In this document: piece by piece, positions 45,231-57,279 of the stretch
How positions within the stretch are numbered: position 1 is the stretch's first letter
Layout of the letters: every line of letters begins with the position of its first letter
Origin: Theobroma cacao
Taxonomy: Eukaryota > Streptophyta > Magnoliopsida > Malvales > Malvaceae
Assembly (NCBI RefSeq): GCF_000208745.1
Contig: NC_030850.1
Location: 11,404,762 to 11,468,761, forward strand
Direction of reading: 5' to 3'
DNA: 64,000 nucleotides
Program-made: the position numbers and the translations under genes
Notes under the pieces: model-generated
The model's input: the letters and a program-made list of their open reading frames with translations, nothing else
Databases searched by the model: none
Told to the model about the DNA's origin: nothing

Positions 45231-46474
45231 TGTTTGTCTCGTTGGAGTGTTAAAGAGGGGGTGAATAACACTTAAAATTTTAAGGTTAATACCTTTGAGC
45301 TTGTAGAGCTCTTAATCAGCTAGAGAGAAGATGGTTTAGAACATGTTAGAATTAAAAGACACCAAGTAAGGAAAGATAAAGAGAAATAGACAATGCAATA
45401 GTATTTACAGTGTTTTAGTCCCTTTGACCTATATCCATTACCTTGATCTCCCAATCAAGGATTTTCAACTCAACTTCATTATCCCAATGGAATTGATAGC
45501 TTCCAACAAGCTTTTACAAGACAAGCTTCTAACCTAAGCTCTAATCCCTTACAATGACTTTTTGATGCTTCCCATACTCTAAATTCCCAAGAAAAAAAGA
45601 AGAAAAAAAGTACAATTAATCACCTTTAAAGATCTAAAAAGATTACAATCAAACTCAAACACTTTTACAGAAATAAGAGTGAAGAACAAGTGTTTTTGGT
45701 GAAGGTTCTTTAGCTTTTGCTTAAAATGGCCCTTTTATGCTTCAATCTATTTTTTTTTTACTGTTGAAGTCTCCTTTTATTCTTAAAGAATCAAATTTTG
45801 TTTTTTAGGATAGATTCTAGCTGTTAGAGACAACTCCGATGCCATTTTAGTCATTATTTTATCTTTTAGTGTTAAAATTTAAATAAGTAAACAGAGTTCG
45901 GCTAACTAGTTACTAGCAAGCTCTAACTGATTACAACTTCTCTCCTTGGCATTGTCTTGTAGCTGTGTACATTATATTAACCAATTAAAGGAGATTTTAA
46001 CCAATTAAGAGATTTTTGTCTTCAAAGTTTTCTACTTAGTAGACTTCTTTTAATTGGTTAACTCTTTCCTTAACTGATTGGAGCTTCACTTCCTTTAAAC
46101 TTAACTGATTAACAAATTTGATTTTGGCACTTGAAGGTACTGGGTCTTTGTGCTCTAACCAATTAACCAAACTCCTTAACCGATTAACATGACTTTGTTT
46201 TCAACCTTCAGCACCTCCTTAATCAGTTAAGCCTAGTACTAACTGATTAAGGCTTCTTTGTCCTGCTTTAACCCAGTGCCCAGTTACGCTTTAACTGCTT
46301 AAGGGTCGTTGTTAATTAGTTACTAAAGTTCTATCTTCACTAATCAATTTGTTCTTTCTTTCTTTAACTGATTAACTCTTATTTAAATTTAGCAAGCATC
46401 TTGACTTGCTTTTAATTAACAAATTTGTTAAGGGAATTGAATAATATCCTACACACTTAATTAGTACAGTTAAA
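45231..46474 (-). repeat. 5' LTR of element A, outer end lost
   Basis: Aligns with 35390-36939 up to the TTAGTACAGTTA region (about 46462-46474). The terminal ~60 bp up to TGTTGACTCC are missing, replaced by the inverted LTR of element B. It is rich in AACYGATTA/TAATCRGTT words. Confidence 0.85.
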
Positions 46475-47668
46475 GTGGGAAAAATGAAAAGAGTTAGTGA
46501 AAATAGGGCTTTTGTAAATGATTATCAAAAGGCTTTAATTAGTTAAGGAATGGCTAGGTTACAAGTTGAAGCAAAAAAAAAAAAATGTTAATCAGTTAGC
46601 ACTAGGCTTAACTGATTAAGAAGGTGCTAGACAAAGGAAAACAAATGTGTGCTAATCGGTTATAGCACAAGATTGGAAGAATCTCTAAGAGCCAAAATTC
46701 AAATTTAAAGTGAAGTTGACCATTGAATGGAGCTAAAATGAGGAATTACAAATTTGAAGATTTTTTAATTGATTAAAGCTTATCTTAATTGGTTAAGGGT
46801 AAAAGAAAGGAAACTCCAATCTGTTAAAAGGAGAGTTAACTAGTTAGAGGAAGTCTGCTAAAGTAAAAAAGCTTGAAGATAGAGATCTCTTAATCGGTTA
46901 GAGTCTTTTGTAATTGGTTAATGTAGAGTATATAGCAACAAGATAGTGTAAGGTAGAAAAACTGTAATCAGTTAGAGTTGCTTGTAACTAATTAGTTGAA
47001 CTCTGTCTGTCCATTTAAATTTAAGCACTAGAGGACAAAATAATGGCTATAATGACATCAAAGTTGTCTCCAATGGCTAAAAACTATTTTTAACAGAAAA
47101 ATCTGACTCCCCAAGTATACAAGGAAGCTCCAACAATCAAAGAAATGAAATTAAAATAGAAAAGAGCCATTTTAAGCCAAAAGCCAAACATACTTCACCA
47201 AAAACACTTGTCTTTCATTCTTATTTCAGAAAAAGTGTTTGAGCTTGCTTATAATCTTTCCAAATTTGTTTAAGACTTCTAGTAGTATTTCTTTTTTCTT
47301 CTCCTTTTTAGGAAATTAGGGTGTAGAAAGCACTTTAAAGCTTGTTGTAAAGGCGTAGAGCTTAGGTTAGAAGCTCACCTTGTAAAAGCTTGGTGGAAGT
47401 TGTTAATTCCACTGGTATAGTGAAGTTGGGTTTAAAATCTTTGATTGGAAGATCAAGGTAGTAGATGCAGGTCAAGGGGGCCGAACCACTATAAACATTT
47501 TTGCATTGTCCACTTCTTTTTACCATTTCCTTACTTGGTGTCTTTTAGATACTACAAGCTTTACATCTCTTTCCCTCTAATTGGTTAAAAGTTGTACAAC
47601 TCAAAAAGGGCTAAACTTAAAATTTTTAGTGCTATTGACCCTTTTTTAGCACTCCAATGGGACAAACA
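46475..47668 (+). repeat. 5' LTR of element B, outer end truncated
   Basis: Inverted copy of 45231-46474, ending ...GGGACAAACA. It lacks the first ~100 bp or more of the LTR seen in element A. The junction with A's LTR makes a large inverted repeat with little or no spacer. Confidence 0.82.
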
Positions 47669-47670
47669 AG

Positions 47671-47683
47671 TGGTATCAAAACC
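47671..47683 (+). other. Primer-binding site of element B
   Basis: TGGTATCAAAACC, 2 bp after the LTR end. It pairs with the mirror-image PBS of element A. Confidence 0.88.
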
Positions 47684-47689
47684 AAACTC

Positions 47690-49440
47690 TCATTTTAAAG
47701 CCTGACATCTTTAGGGGAGATTTATATGACTTTACAAAAATCTGTAGTTGTTGATGGTCAAATGCACAAATAGGTCTCCTCTATTTGATAGATCAAATTA
47801 TGCTTATTGAAATACTAGGATGTCTATGTATATTTAAGCCATTGCCTATGAAATGTGGGATGTAATCATAGGAAAACCCTTTGTTCCCACCTTACCTAGC
47901 ATTGTCACATATGAAAGAATTCCAAGCTAAGAGCTGAGTGGACTGAAGCTGAAGTTAAAAAGGTTCAAACAAATTTTAAAGCGATAAACACCTTTCACTG
48001 TGCACTGACCCTTATAAAATTCAACAAAATCTCTAGTTGTGCAATAGCCAAAGAGATTTGGGATAATTTTAAAGTCATTCATGAAGAGACTTCACAAGAA
48101 AATGAGTCCAAAATTACCTTACTCACCCATAATTATGAAATGTTCAAAATGAAATGGAGTGAATATATCTCTACCATGTTCGATAGGTTTACCAATATTA
48201 CAAGCAAGCTCAATTAACTTGGAAAAACCATCCCTGAACATGAGTTATGAGTTAGTAAAAAACTATTTATATGCCTCCCAAAAAGCTGAAAACCCAAGAT
48301 CACTGCCATCTAAGAGGCCAAAGATCTCAATGTGGTCACACTTAAGGAAATTTATGGCTCATTCCTCATACAAGAACTTGAAATGAAGGAAAAAGAATAG
48401 GAGTAAAAGAAAAAAGCCAAACAGAAAAGGAAAAATCTTGCACTAAAGATTAGTACACTTGAGGAAGAACTCGAAGAATTATCAAGTGATGATGATGAAG
48501 AATTAGCAATGATGGCCCAAAGATTTAGAAAGCTGATAGGACAAAAGGGCAGAAGGTATGGAAGGAAAAATTATAAGAAAGACCAAGGTTTCTATTCAAA
48601 AAATAAGCACAAAGGTGATCTCAACAAAAAAGATGAGATGATTTGGTTTGGATGTAAGAAACCAGGACATTTCATATCTGAATGTCTAATGCTAAAAGAA
48701 TAATCTTCATAAAAGGTGAAGAAAACAAAGAAAGCAATAGTGGCAGCAACATGGTCCAATAATAACTCTTCAAGCTCATAAGAAGAAAGAGAAAAATTAA
48801 AAGAATGAGCAAATTTATGCTTGATGGCAAGAAAATAAGAATTTGAAGTAACATTTAACCTATGTGATATTTCTTATGATGATTTTCAAGATGAATAAGA
48901 TTGCCTATATGCTAAATTTGAAAAACTTGCTTTGAAATATAAAACTATGAGAAAAAAGGCCATATCCTTGGATAATGAATTAGAAAAAAAATCAAGCATG
49001 AGTATAACTTTATTTTTGATCAAAAGAATATGCTTCAAATTTAACTCAAACAATCCAAAATTGATTTTGAACTCTTGAAGCTAGAATTAGAAAGCAAAAA
49101 TCTTGAATTACAAAGAGTAATAGATAAAAATGCTAGATTTAAAGTTTTGATGGGGGAGAAATTAAAAACTGAAGAAAAGCCTAAAAGAAATACAAACCTT
49201 AGAAGGAAAATTTATGCATTCTCATGTCATTATTATCTATATGGTAAGAAAGATCACATGTCTTATGATTCTTAACATAATAGTAGGAATCGTCTTAAGA
49301 CTAAGTTGGTTTGGGTTTTTAAAGGATCCCATATGATTGCTAACCCCAAAGACCCATCAAAGTATAGGTACCTTTAAAGAAAAACTAAAATTCTATTTTG
49401 TAGGTTGAGTAAGGACAAAAGGATCAATGTTTTGAAGCTC
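47690..49440 (+). pseudogene. Element B gag, broken
   Basis: Gag is spread over several frames. A zinc knuckle of copia type, 'WFGCKKPGHFISECLMLKE' (about 48648-48701), has C-x?-C degraded to a single leading Cys (G-C-K-K-P-G-H-x4-C), so the first zinc ligand is lost. Upstream runs of acidic residues, 'LSSDDDEELAMMAQRFRKL', lie near 48480-48530. A coiled-coil-like 49075-49200 segment ('LELESKNLELQRVIDKN') precedes a second CCHC-like 'CHYYLYGKKDHMSYDS'. Confidence 0.78.
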
Positions 49441-50535
49441 AACCAAAGGAAATACAGCCTTGGTACTTGGACAGTGGTTGCTCAAAACACATGACCGACG
49501 ATGAGAACTTGTTTGCTAAGCTTGATAGAAACAAGAGTGGTAGTGTTTCCTTTAGTGATGACTCTAAGGGTATTATCCAAGGAATTAGAACCATTGATAA
49601 CACATGTCAAACTCAAATCAAGCATGTTTTGTTTGTGAAAGGCCTAAAACATAATTTACTAAGCATTAGTCAACTTTGTGATAGAAAATTTAAAGTTGGC
49701 TTTGATTCTCATGGATGTCAAGTGATTGATGTTAACGCTAACAAAGTAGCATTCATTGGTAAAAGAATCCAGAATATGTATGTTATTTCCTTGATGAGAT
49801 TAAGTTTAGTGAATTTTGTTTCATTGCCAATGATGTATATGATAGTTGGTTATGGCATAGAAGACTAGGACATCCTAGTATGCGCACTATTTCAAAGCTT
49901 TTGAGAAAAGACTTAGTCATTAGACTTCCAAATATATTATTTGAAAATGACAAGGCTTGTGATGCATGTCAATTTGGGAAACAATTAAAAGTTCATTTAA
50001 ATCTAAGAAAGTCATGTCAACTTCTATGCCACTTGAATTATTACATGTTGACTTGTTTGTACCAAACACTGTTGCTAGTTTAGGGGGCAAGTCAAATGGC
50101 TTTTTTATTGCAAGTGATTGTTTTAGATATACATGGTTATGTTTTCTTACTCATAAAGATGATGTATTACCAATTTTTATTAATCATTGTAAAAGAGTTC
50201 AATATGAAAAAGGCCTCACCATTGTTAGTGTTATGAATGATCATGGTGGTGAATTTGAAAGTAACAATTCTGAAATTTTTTATAATGAAAATGGCTTTGA
50301 TCACAATTTTTCTGCTCCTAAAAGTCCACAACAAAATGGGGTTGTTGAAAGAAAGAATAGGACTTTGAAAGAAATGGCCATAACAATACTTTGTGAAAAT
50401 AACTTGCCAAAGTATTTTTGGGTTGAAGCTGTGAACACTATAGCTTACATTCTGAACAGAGTCTCCATCAAGGCCATGATTTCTAAAACCATTATGAGCT
50501 TTACAAAGGAAGAAAACCAAATATCTCTTACATAA
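49441..50535 (+). pseudogene. Element B protease and integrase, broken
   Basis: The protease site 'YLDSGCSKHMTDDENLF' (about 49462-49512) is intact (D-S-G). 'IKHVLFVKGLKHNLLSISQL' and 'CDACQFGKQ' (zinc region) follow. The integrase core (49966-50535) has 'LELLHVDLFVPNTVASLGGK', 'DHGGEFESNN', 'SPQQNGVVERKNRTLKEMA' and 'YFWVEAVNTIAYILNRVS'. The catalytic D-D-E set is present. Stops separate the protease ORF (ending 49868), a 67-codon overlap and the core. Confidence 0.88.
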
Positions 50536-50582
50536 GGAGTTTTAGATGCAAATGTTTTGTTTTAAATAATGGAAAACACACA

Positions 50583-52345
50583 TTGGGAAAGTTTAATGTT
50601 AAGAGTGATGAGGAAATTTTTTTAGGCTATGCATTGAACTCTAAAGTATATATAGTCTTTAACAAAAGAACTCTAGTTATAGAAGAGTCAATTTATGTTA
50701 TTTTTGATAACACTAATGTTGTACAAAGAAAGGTAGTGTTTGATGATGATGATGCAAATGATATTAAGAAGAAAATGGAAAATATGAGCTTGGATGACAA
50801 AGAAGATCATGCAGAGAGGTTGAAGGAAAAAGATGATGAAGAACCATCATTAGAAGACTTGCAAAGAACTGAAGAACAACACAACAATCTTCTTAGAAGC
50901 TGGAGATTTGTAAGGCCAATCAGCCATCCAATTGTTGGTACAAAATGGGTATTCAAAAACAAGATGGATGAGTTGGCAAATGTGGTAAGAAATAAGGCAA
51001 GGTTAGTTGCTTAAGGGTACAATCAAGAAGAAAGTATTGATTATGAAGAAACATTTGCCTTATTAGCTAGATTAGAAACCACTAGACTTTTACTTGCTTA
51101 TTCATGTTTTATGAACTTTAATTTGTTTCAAATGGATTTAAAAGTGCATTTCTTAATGGCTTTATACAAGAAGACGTATATGTGGAACAACGCCTTGGTT
51201 TTGAAGTCTTTGATAAAATTGATCATGTATGTAAATTGTATAAAGCCTTATGTGGATTGAAACAAGCTCCTAGAGCTTGGTATGAAAGACTTCCTAAATT
51301 TTTAATTGAAAATGGATATTCTAGGGTGGAGTGTAGATAATACTCTGTTCATCAATAAAAATGAGACTAATTTGATTATAATTCATATTTATATTGATGA
51401 TATAGTATTTGGTGTTACTAATGAAAGGTTGTGTGAGAATTTTGCTAAGGAAATGCAGGGAGAATTTGAAATGAGTATGATGGGAGAGCTAAAGTTCATT
51501 TTTAGTGCACAAATCAAGTAATGTGAGGATGGAGTATTCATCAACCAAGAAAAGTATACCAAAGAAATGCTGAAGAAATTTGGTGTGACGAATATGAAAT
51601 CAATTAGAACTCCTATGAGCCCCTCCACAAATCTTGACAAAGATGATAAAGGGAAAGATGTGGATCAAAAGCTCTATAGAAGTATGATTAGTTCACTCCT
51701 TTATCTAAATGCAAGTAGACCAGATATCCTATTTAGCGTTTGCTTATGTGCAAGATTCCAATAGTGTCCCAAGGAATCACATTTGACTACAGTTAAAAGG
51801 ATTTGTAGATATTTATTGGACACTCAAAGCTTAGGCCTATGGTATTTTAAAAGTTCATCTTTTAATCTTTTTGGCTATTTTGATGCTGATTTTATTGGTA
51901 GCAAAATTGATCAGAAAAGCACCAGCGATGCTTATCAATTCCTTGGAAACATACTTGTGTCTTGGTCTTGTAAGAAACAAAATTTGTTGCTCTATCAACT
52001 GCTGAGGCTAAGTCTATATCACTAGGAAGTTGTTGTGCATAAATACTATGGATTAGGCAACAACTAAATGATTTTGGAATGGCTATGCATAAAGTTCCCA
52101 TATATTGATTATATGAGTGCCATAAATATATCAAAAAATCTTTTTCAACACTCTTGAACAAAGTACATAAAAATTAAACATTATTTTATCAAGGATTATG
52201 TGCTCAAGGGAGATATTGAAATAGATTTTGTAGACACTTTGCATCAATTGGCTTACATTTTCACAAAACCATTGTGTGAAGAACAATTCTGTAGAAATAG
52301 GAGAAATTTAGGAATGATTGATGTCCATGAAATCTAGTTTATGTT
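50583..52345 (+). pseudogene. Element B reverse transcriptase and RNase H, broken
   Basis: 50583-51014 covers the integrase C-terminus ('SDEEIFLGYALNSKVY'), the acidic linker, and the RT start 'ISHPIVGTKWVFKNKMDELA'. The catalytic part (51306-51521) has 'IIIHIYIDDIVFGVTN', so Y-I-D-D is intact. 51567-51764 has 'KLYRSMISSLLYLNASRPDI'. RNase H (51783-52345) has 'LFGYFDADFIGSKIDQKSTS' and, in other frames, the final 'LAYIFTKPLCEEQFC'. Frameshifts lie near 51010, 51130, 51300 and 51980. Confidence 0.86.
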
Positions 52346-52379
52346 GAATTGATCATGTTTTAGATGATATAACTTATGA

Positions 52380-52680
52380 TAATTATGCTCACTTCTTCAT
52401 ACAATTGATTAGAGAATGGTTTGATTAGTTAAAAGAATGTTAAAAAGGAAACAAGACTCACATTAATCAGTTAAGACCTCATTTAATCAATTAGAACATA
52501 TCTATCTCAAGTTAGCTAAGCTAAGTCAGTGATTTTTTAATTAGTTAAAGGTGTCTCTAATTAGTTAATGAAAGTCAGATACTTTGAAAGGTTTAAGTCA
52601 AAGATATAATAATCGATTAAGACATAGGCTAATTGATTAGAACACCTTTTTTAGTAAAAGGATTGTCACACGAAAAAAAT
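52380..52680 (+). other. Pol-to-extra-ORF spacer rich in AATCGATTA-type words
   Basis: Noncoding, with repeated 'taatcagttaag', 'tcaattagaac' and 'attagttaaagg' words. It is the counterpart of 39508-39871. Confidence 0.6.
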
Positions 52681-52869
52681 TTCAAAAAAAATGATACTAA
52701 GCCGGTGGTACGGGAAACCACCCACTCAAAACGTGGGTAACTGGTTGATAACTCCTTTTCAAAGACCTTTCAACTACTAAGAAACCATACCCTAAGAAAT
52801 CAAAGACCTAAGAACTTTCAGATTTTCCTCTCTCTCACTTCCTCTAAAACCTAATGAACTTTAAGTGAA

Positions 52870-54180
52870 AAAATTCCATGGCAAAAACATCTCTTACACA
52901 CAAGGTTGTTAAAAAAAGAAAGGAAAAAGAGAAGGTGATGATCCCCTATTTCTTTTTCAGAAAAAGAAAGGAAAAACCCAAGAATCCTTAACTGAGAAGA
53001 AAAAAGAAAGTAAGAAGAAGATTATAAAGAAAAGGAAAAGAATTATTGATGTAAGGATGTTCACATGAAAAGGTACTAATTCTACTTCTCGATTTAGAAA
53101 TAAGTTACATATTGATAAATTCAAGAGAATAGAAAATGCAACAATTTCATGTTGAAAGTTCTTTGATTGGCCTAGTTTTAATGAAGTACTAGTAGTGAAA
53201 AAGGATTTAGAAGGATATTTTGAAACATTGAAACTGAGGAATCAGAGTATCTTCAGCGATAGGATGTTAAGCCCTTCATTGGTAAAAGAATTTTATTCTA
53301 GTATTGCTATAGATATAACTAAATTAGTTAATCAAGAAGAATTTATAGAAGATGTCTTGAATGTTTTCCTGAGTGGTAAAGAATTTCAAATTAGTGCTTG
53401 AGACTTAGGAGAATATCTAAAAATAGAGTTTGAAGTAGGGGAATTCAAAATGCCTGAAAAGTATGATCCAGTCATGTTTGGGAAATTGTGATTGGAAGAA
53501 AAGAAAAATTTACCTCCAAAAGTTATGCTAGCAACATCAAAAGTTCTCAACTCAGAATTCTGTATCATTTTATTGCAACCACACTTCATGGTAGAAGTAG
53601 TAGCTTCAGCTCTGTTAGTTCTCAGGACTTGTGGCTGATGGAAGCTGTGTTTAATGACATTCCATTGAATGTAGAGATATACATGATTGAGAGAATCAGG
53701 GTAACTTTATTGGGAGATAAGACCGACTTACCATATGGTAACATTATTTCAACTCTTGTGAAAAAGAAAAGAATCTGGAGTATAAGGTTCCAAGTTGACT
53801 TAACTAAAAATAAAGATCAGGGAATCTTCTTAGGGAGTGTTTTGAAAATGGATTACAAACTAGAGAGGAATGAATACATCAAAACCACAAAAGGTACACC
53901 ACTGCCCCCCACTACTGAAAGTCCTTCCACACCTTACATTGGAGTCAATGAGCCTCCTTTCCAAGGTGAAGTGATTGTTAATCTTTTCATGAAGATTGAT
54001 GGGAAGTTAATTTAACAAGCTGTGAAGATAACAAAGATTGAGGAGAAACTTCAGCAGTTTAAAGCCCTTCTACATCAAGCTAAGGAAACAAAATCCTTTA
54101 CCTCTAAAGCTCTAGCCACTACTTCAAGTATGAGTTTTGAGACATATGTTGGAGAGAACTTAACTCTAAGGATAGGATAG
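52870..54180 (+). pseudogene. Extra ORF downstream of pol in element B
   Basis: A lysine-rich start ('KKRKEKEKV', near 52911-52937) is followed by 53195-53401 ('DLEGYFETLKLRNQSIFSDR', 'VKEFYSS', 'VNQEEFIEDVLNVFLSGKEF'). The 175-codon stretch 53488-54015 carries 'SSQLRILYHFIATTLHGRSS', 'LWLMEAVFNDIP', 'IYMIERI', 'LPYGNIISTLVKKK' and 'GIFLGSVLKMDYKLERN'. It is collinear with 37370-38936 of element A and resembles the 'putative plant transposon protein' domain. It is split by a frameshift at about 53401 and by a stop at 54015. Confidence 0.72.
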
Positions 54181-54362
54181 ATGGAAAATGTTAAAGTGAT
54201 AAAGTATATTTTCCTCAGCTTAAAAGAATGTATACGAAAAAAAAGTGTTCAAGGAAAATCTAAGTTATTGAAACGAGTGTGAAAAATATGAAGGTAGGAA
54301 AGGGAGAACCTAAACCTAAAGGAAAGATTGTTAAAGGTTGTTAAATGATTTAGCTAAATCTT

Positions 54363-55814
54363 TAGTCTTGAAATAAATGACAGATTCCTTTCTTATGTTG
54401 GTTATATGTGTTGCGCTCTTTTAAAGCTCCAAGATCAACTAGCTAGAGGAGCTTGGTTAAGTGGTTTAGCCTTGATTTGGTTTACTTAAAAAGCGAGTGA
54501 AATGTATTTAAATTGTTTTTGATAAATGCATTAAATGCTTTTGATGATATTATGATCAATGCTTTCAACAATGTGCATTGGAAATGAACCTTTTGTATTT
54601 GTATGTTTTACCTTTAACTATGTTTATTTTGGAAGTGTAATTAACTGGCTTGAGAGTTATTAAATGTTGACAACATATAGGGTGCTATGATCAATTTGTT
54701 CTATAAAATACTATGTATAGTATGATTATACTTTCTTTACTCATGTTGGAAATGGAATTTTTTGAGAAAAATGTTTTTAATGTGAAATACTTAAGTGAGG
54801 ACATGAGATAGCAACAGTTCTGCTAACTATTGTGCACAATAAAACCACCTTAGCTAGAGGGGGAAATGGGGTAAACGGTGCTGGTCTTGTGGCCAGAGGA
54901 TGGCACAAGCGATATTGAAGTCAGTAAGCCGAAGTGCATTGACTATATGGGTTGGCCATCGATCATGTGTGATATGTTTGTATTTTTAGCTTCTTAGGTT
55001 GCTCCACTGGTGTATTAAATTTTAATCATGATACTTGGACTATTTGATATATTTTTGCAAGCTTTTCATTATTTTAAAGTTATATGAATATGCTGAAATT
55101 TTAAATATTTACTAAGTTATGTGATTAGATTAAGTGTGGTAAAGTTTTGAAATGACAAAAGCATCAAAATTTACAAATTTTGAATGAAGTCTCAAGACTA
55201 GTTTCTTGTGTACCGATACTTATCTCCTATTTTCTATAAAAATGGTTCTTTTTTCATGTGATTTGAGACATTAGGAGAATATGATTATATTAACGTTTTA
55301 TAAATAAGATATGATGGATTTTGAGTACTTGCATGCATAGTTTTATGTTTTCAAACAAAATGGCATGGTTTATTAACTACTTTCCCAGTGATGCTTGTTT
55401 CCCCTCTTTATCCTTCACTAAGTATTTGTACTCACCTTTTCAGAATTCATATTTTTGGTTTTCAAAATTGGAGTTAGTTAGATCATAGAGGAGCAATTCT
55501 ATCCTTATTTATCATCGTAGTAGGTGTTACTATGGCATTCAATAGGCCCCACCAACCCGTATCACTTCGCTATCCTGTAATGTTTTATTTTGTACTTGAT
55601 AGAAGTTTAGTGTCGATGTAGCCACTAGATGGCTACATGTCAGATGCTTGTGATAAAGAATGGATAAAGATAACGTTGGCACTTGATATTATAATATTGA
55701 GGTAAGGCACATTCAAAATATGTTGGGTATTTATATATGAATGATATAGGAATAAGGTGGAATATTACTATATGAGATACGTGTAAGTTATGGCCCGAGA
55801 TTAGGTTACAACAT
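54363..55814 (+). mobile_element. Gypsy-like LTR fragment
   Basis: The composition and phrases are those of plant gypsy LTRs ('ccagaggatggcacaagcgatat' region near 54893-54920, 'ttagatcatagaggagcaat' near 55479-55498, 'gtatcacttcgctatcc' near 55559). It ends ATGGCCCGAGATTAGGTTAC then AACA (55791-55814), the inverted counterpart of the gypsy LTR opening at 35959. There is no PBS, PPT or coding region here. The left boundary is estimated from the end of element B homology. Confidence 0.5.
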
Positions 55815-57279
55815 TTCTACTCTCTTATCCATCTTTCACACTTTCCCATCGATTACACCCATATTCAAGTTGAGTGTTTTGTTCCTAATCATCTTATAGG
55901 TAAGATTTTAAGGAAACCAATTGTAATAAAATTTTAAGGAAACCCATGGTAACTTTGTCAACTTATTAAGAAAAATTAGAAAATATTCCATAACTAGCTT
56001 CTCTTCTCTATCATCATTCCTTCTCTCTTCCATCATTAATTAAAACCCAACCACCACTAAGACTTCAACAGTGAATTTTTATACTTTAGAAGTTAAGTCT
56101 CAATTTAGAGAGTTTTAAAGAGGAAACACCTTGTAACTTTATTTTTTGTTTTAAATGAAGCTAGCTATAGTGGGTGTGGTCGTGTTCTTATGAGGTTATT
56201 GAGAGACGGTGTACAAAAGTGTTTGGGTTGGTTTGAAAAATCATTGAGAGAGATTTTATTGTATTTTAGTTTCTAAATAGTAAAAAATCGGTTTCCCTTT
56301 GTGAACATACGTAAAACGCCAAACCACCTAAATTTTATATTTTTTATTTAATTGATTTCTTTAGATTTTTTTTTGGATAATTTTGGTAACATTAAATTTC
56401 TTTTGTTTACGTAACTTTCCATATCTTCTTTTGATTACAAACCCTTGAGATTACTCCTTAGGTGGTATGAACCCTTGATTATCCATGTATTTTAGATTTT
56501 GATTTTTGTCTAGTCTTGTAATGATAAATGTGTTAGGTACGATAAAGGTTTATTGGTGGAATTGACTAAGAACAATTGAATGGTGAAGACCTTTGGCTTT
56601 TGTTTGGCTCTTTATTTCATTTATTTATGGGTTTTCACTTATCTCATCGTACACGTTTTCTGCAAAAAGATTGTGGCGAATGCTTATGTTGCAATAGGGT
56701 TTGTAAACTATATTTCGCAACCAAATTGTACAAAGAGATTGTGGCAAATGCTTTTTGTAACAAAATTATTTATAATACCTTCCAACATTACAAAAATATT
56801 TTATTGTTAAATATCACATTTCTTTTAATTCGTGCTAATTAAGAACAAATGGCTTGTAAATTGTAAGGAATTCAAAGAAATTCAAAATTTGTTAAATATG
56901 ATTCTCTTAACTGAAGTGGATCTTAATTTTTTTTTTCTAAGTATTAGTTTAGTAACTTCAAAGTAAAATGTATCAATTATTCGTGATTTTTATGTAATGT
57001 CTTTTTTTTCATCTATGATTTTTAAAATTTAAATTTGGATATATGATCTTTAAAATGTTCTAAATCAATTCATACTAACATTAATGTAAATCAAGTCTAT
57101 GTTTTATTGTCACATAGACTACCAAGTATCTAAACTCATATTTTTACCACATGGAAGTGCCTCGTGATATTAAGAAGGTAAATTTTGTCAAATTATAATG
57201 ATAGTTGATGTAATAGATGAATTTAGATTATTTTTCAAATCTAAAAGTTGAATTTTAATATTTATGAATGAAAATGAAT
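55815..57279. other. Intergenic or retroelement leader DNA, no gene seen
   Basis: Short duplicated phrases occur, such as 'taagattttaaggaaacc' at about 55900-55918 and again near 55930-55945. A near-repeat 'gattgtggc(g/a)aatgct' occurs at about 56671-56684 and 56739-56751. ORFs at 56576-56842 read through low-complexity hydrophobic sequence with no resemblance to a family. Confidence 0.55.

Larger units (their letters stand above)
35390..46474 (-). mobile_element. Element A: large Ty1/copia (SIRE/Maximus-like layout), minus strand
   Basis: LTRs of over 1.2 kb lie at 35390-36939 and 45231-46474. A PBS lies at 45216-45228 and a PPT at about 36940-36960. Gag, protease, integrase, RT and RNase H read right to left, with an extra ORF between RNase H and the 3' LTR. 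That layout (long LTRs, additional ORF after pol, length about 10-11 kb) matches the SIRE/Maximus lineage. Three single-N joins (36047, 39085, 42321) sit inside it with duplicated flanks, so its true length is shorter or different. The outer end of its 5' LTR is missing at the junction with element B. All ORFs are broken. Confidence 0.88.
46475..54362 (+). mobile_element. Element B: copia of the same family as A, plus strand, 3' LTR missing
   Basis: 5' LTR 46475-47668, PBS 47671-47683, then gag, protease, integrase, RT, RNase H and the extra ORF, collinear with element A in mirror image. It ends without a PPT or LTR near 54362, where gypsy-like LTR sequence starts. Coding segments are broken but the integrase and RNase H are long enough to read. 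Confidence 0.88.

Noticed and set aside
52380..52680. Clustered short palindromes as a possible CRISPR-like or centromeric satellite array
   Set aside because: Spacing is irregular, words vary and are present in both orientations, and the host is a plant retrotransposon; no repeat-spacer regularity exists.
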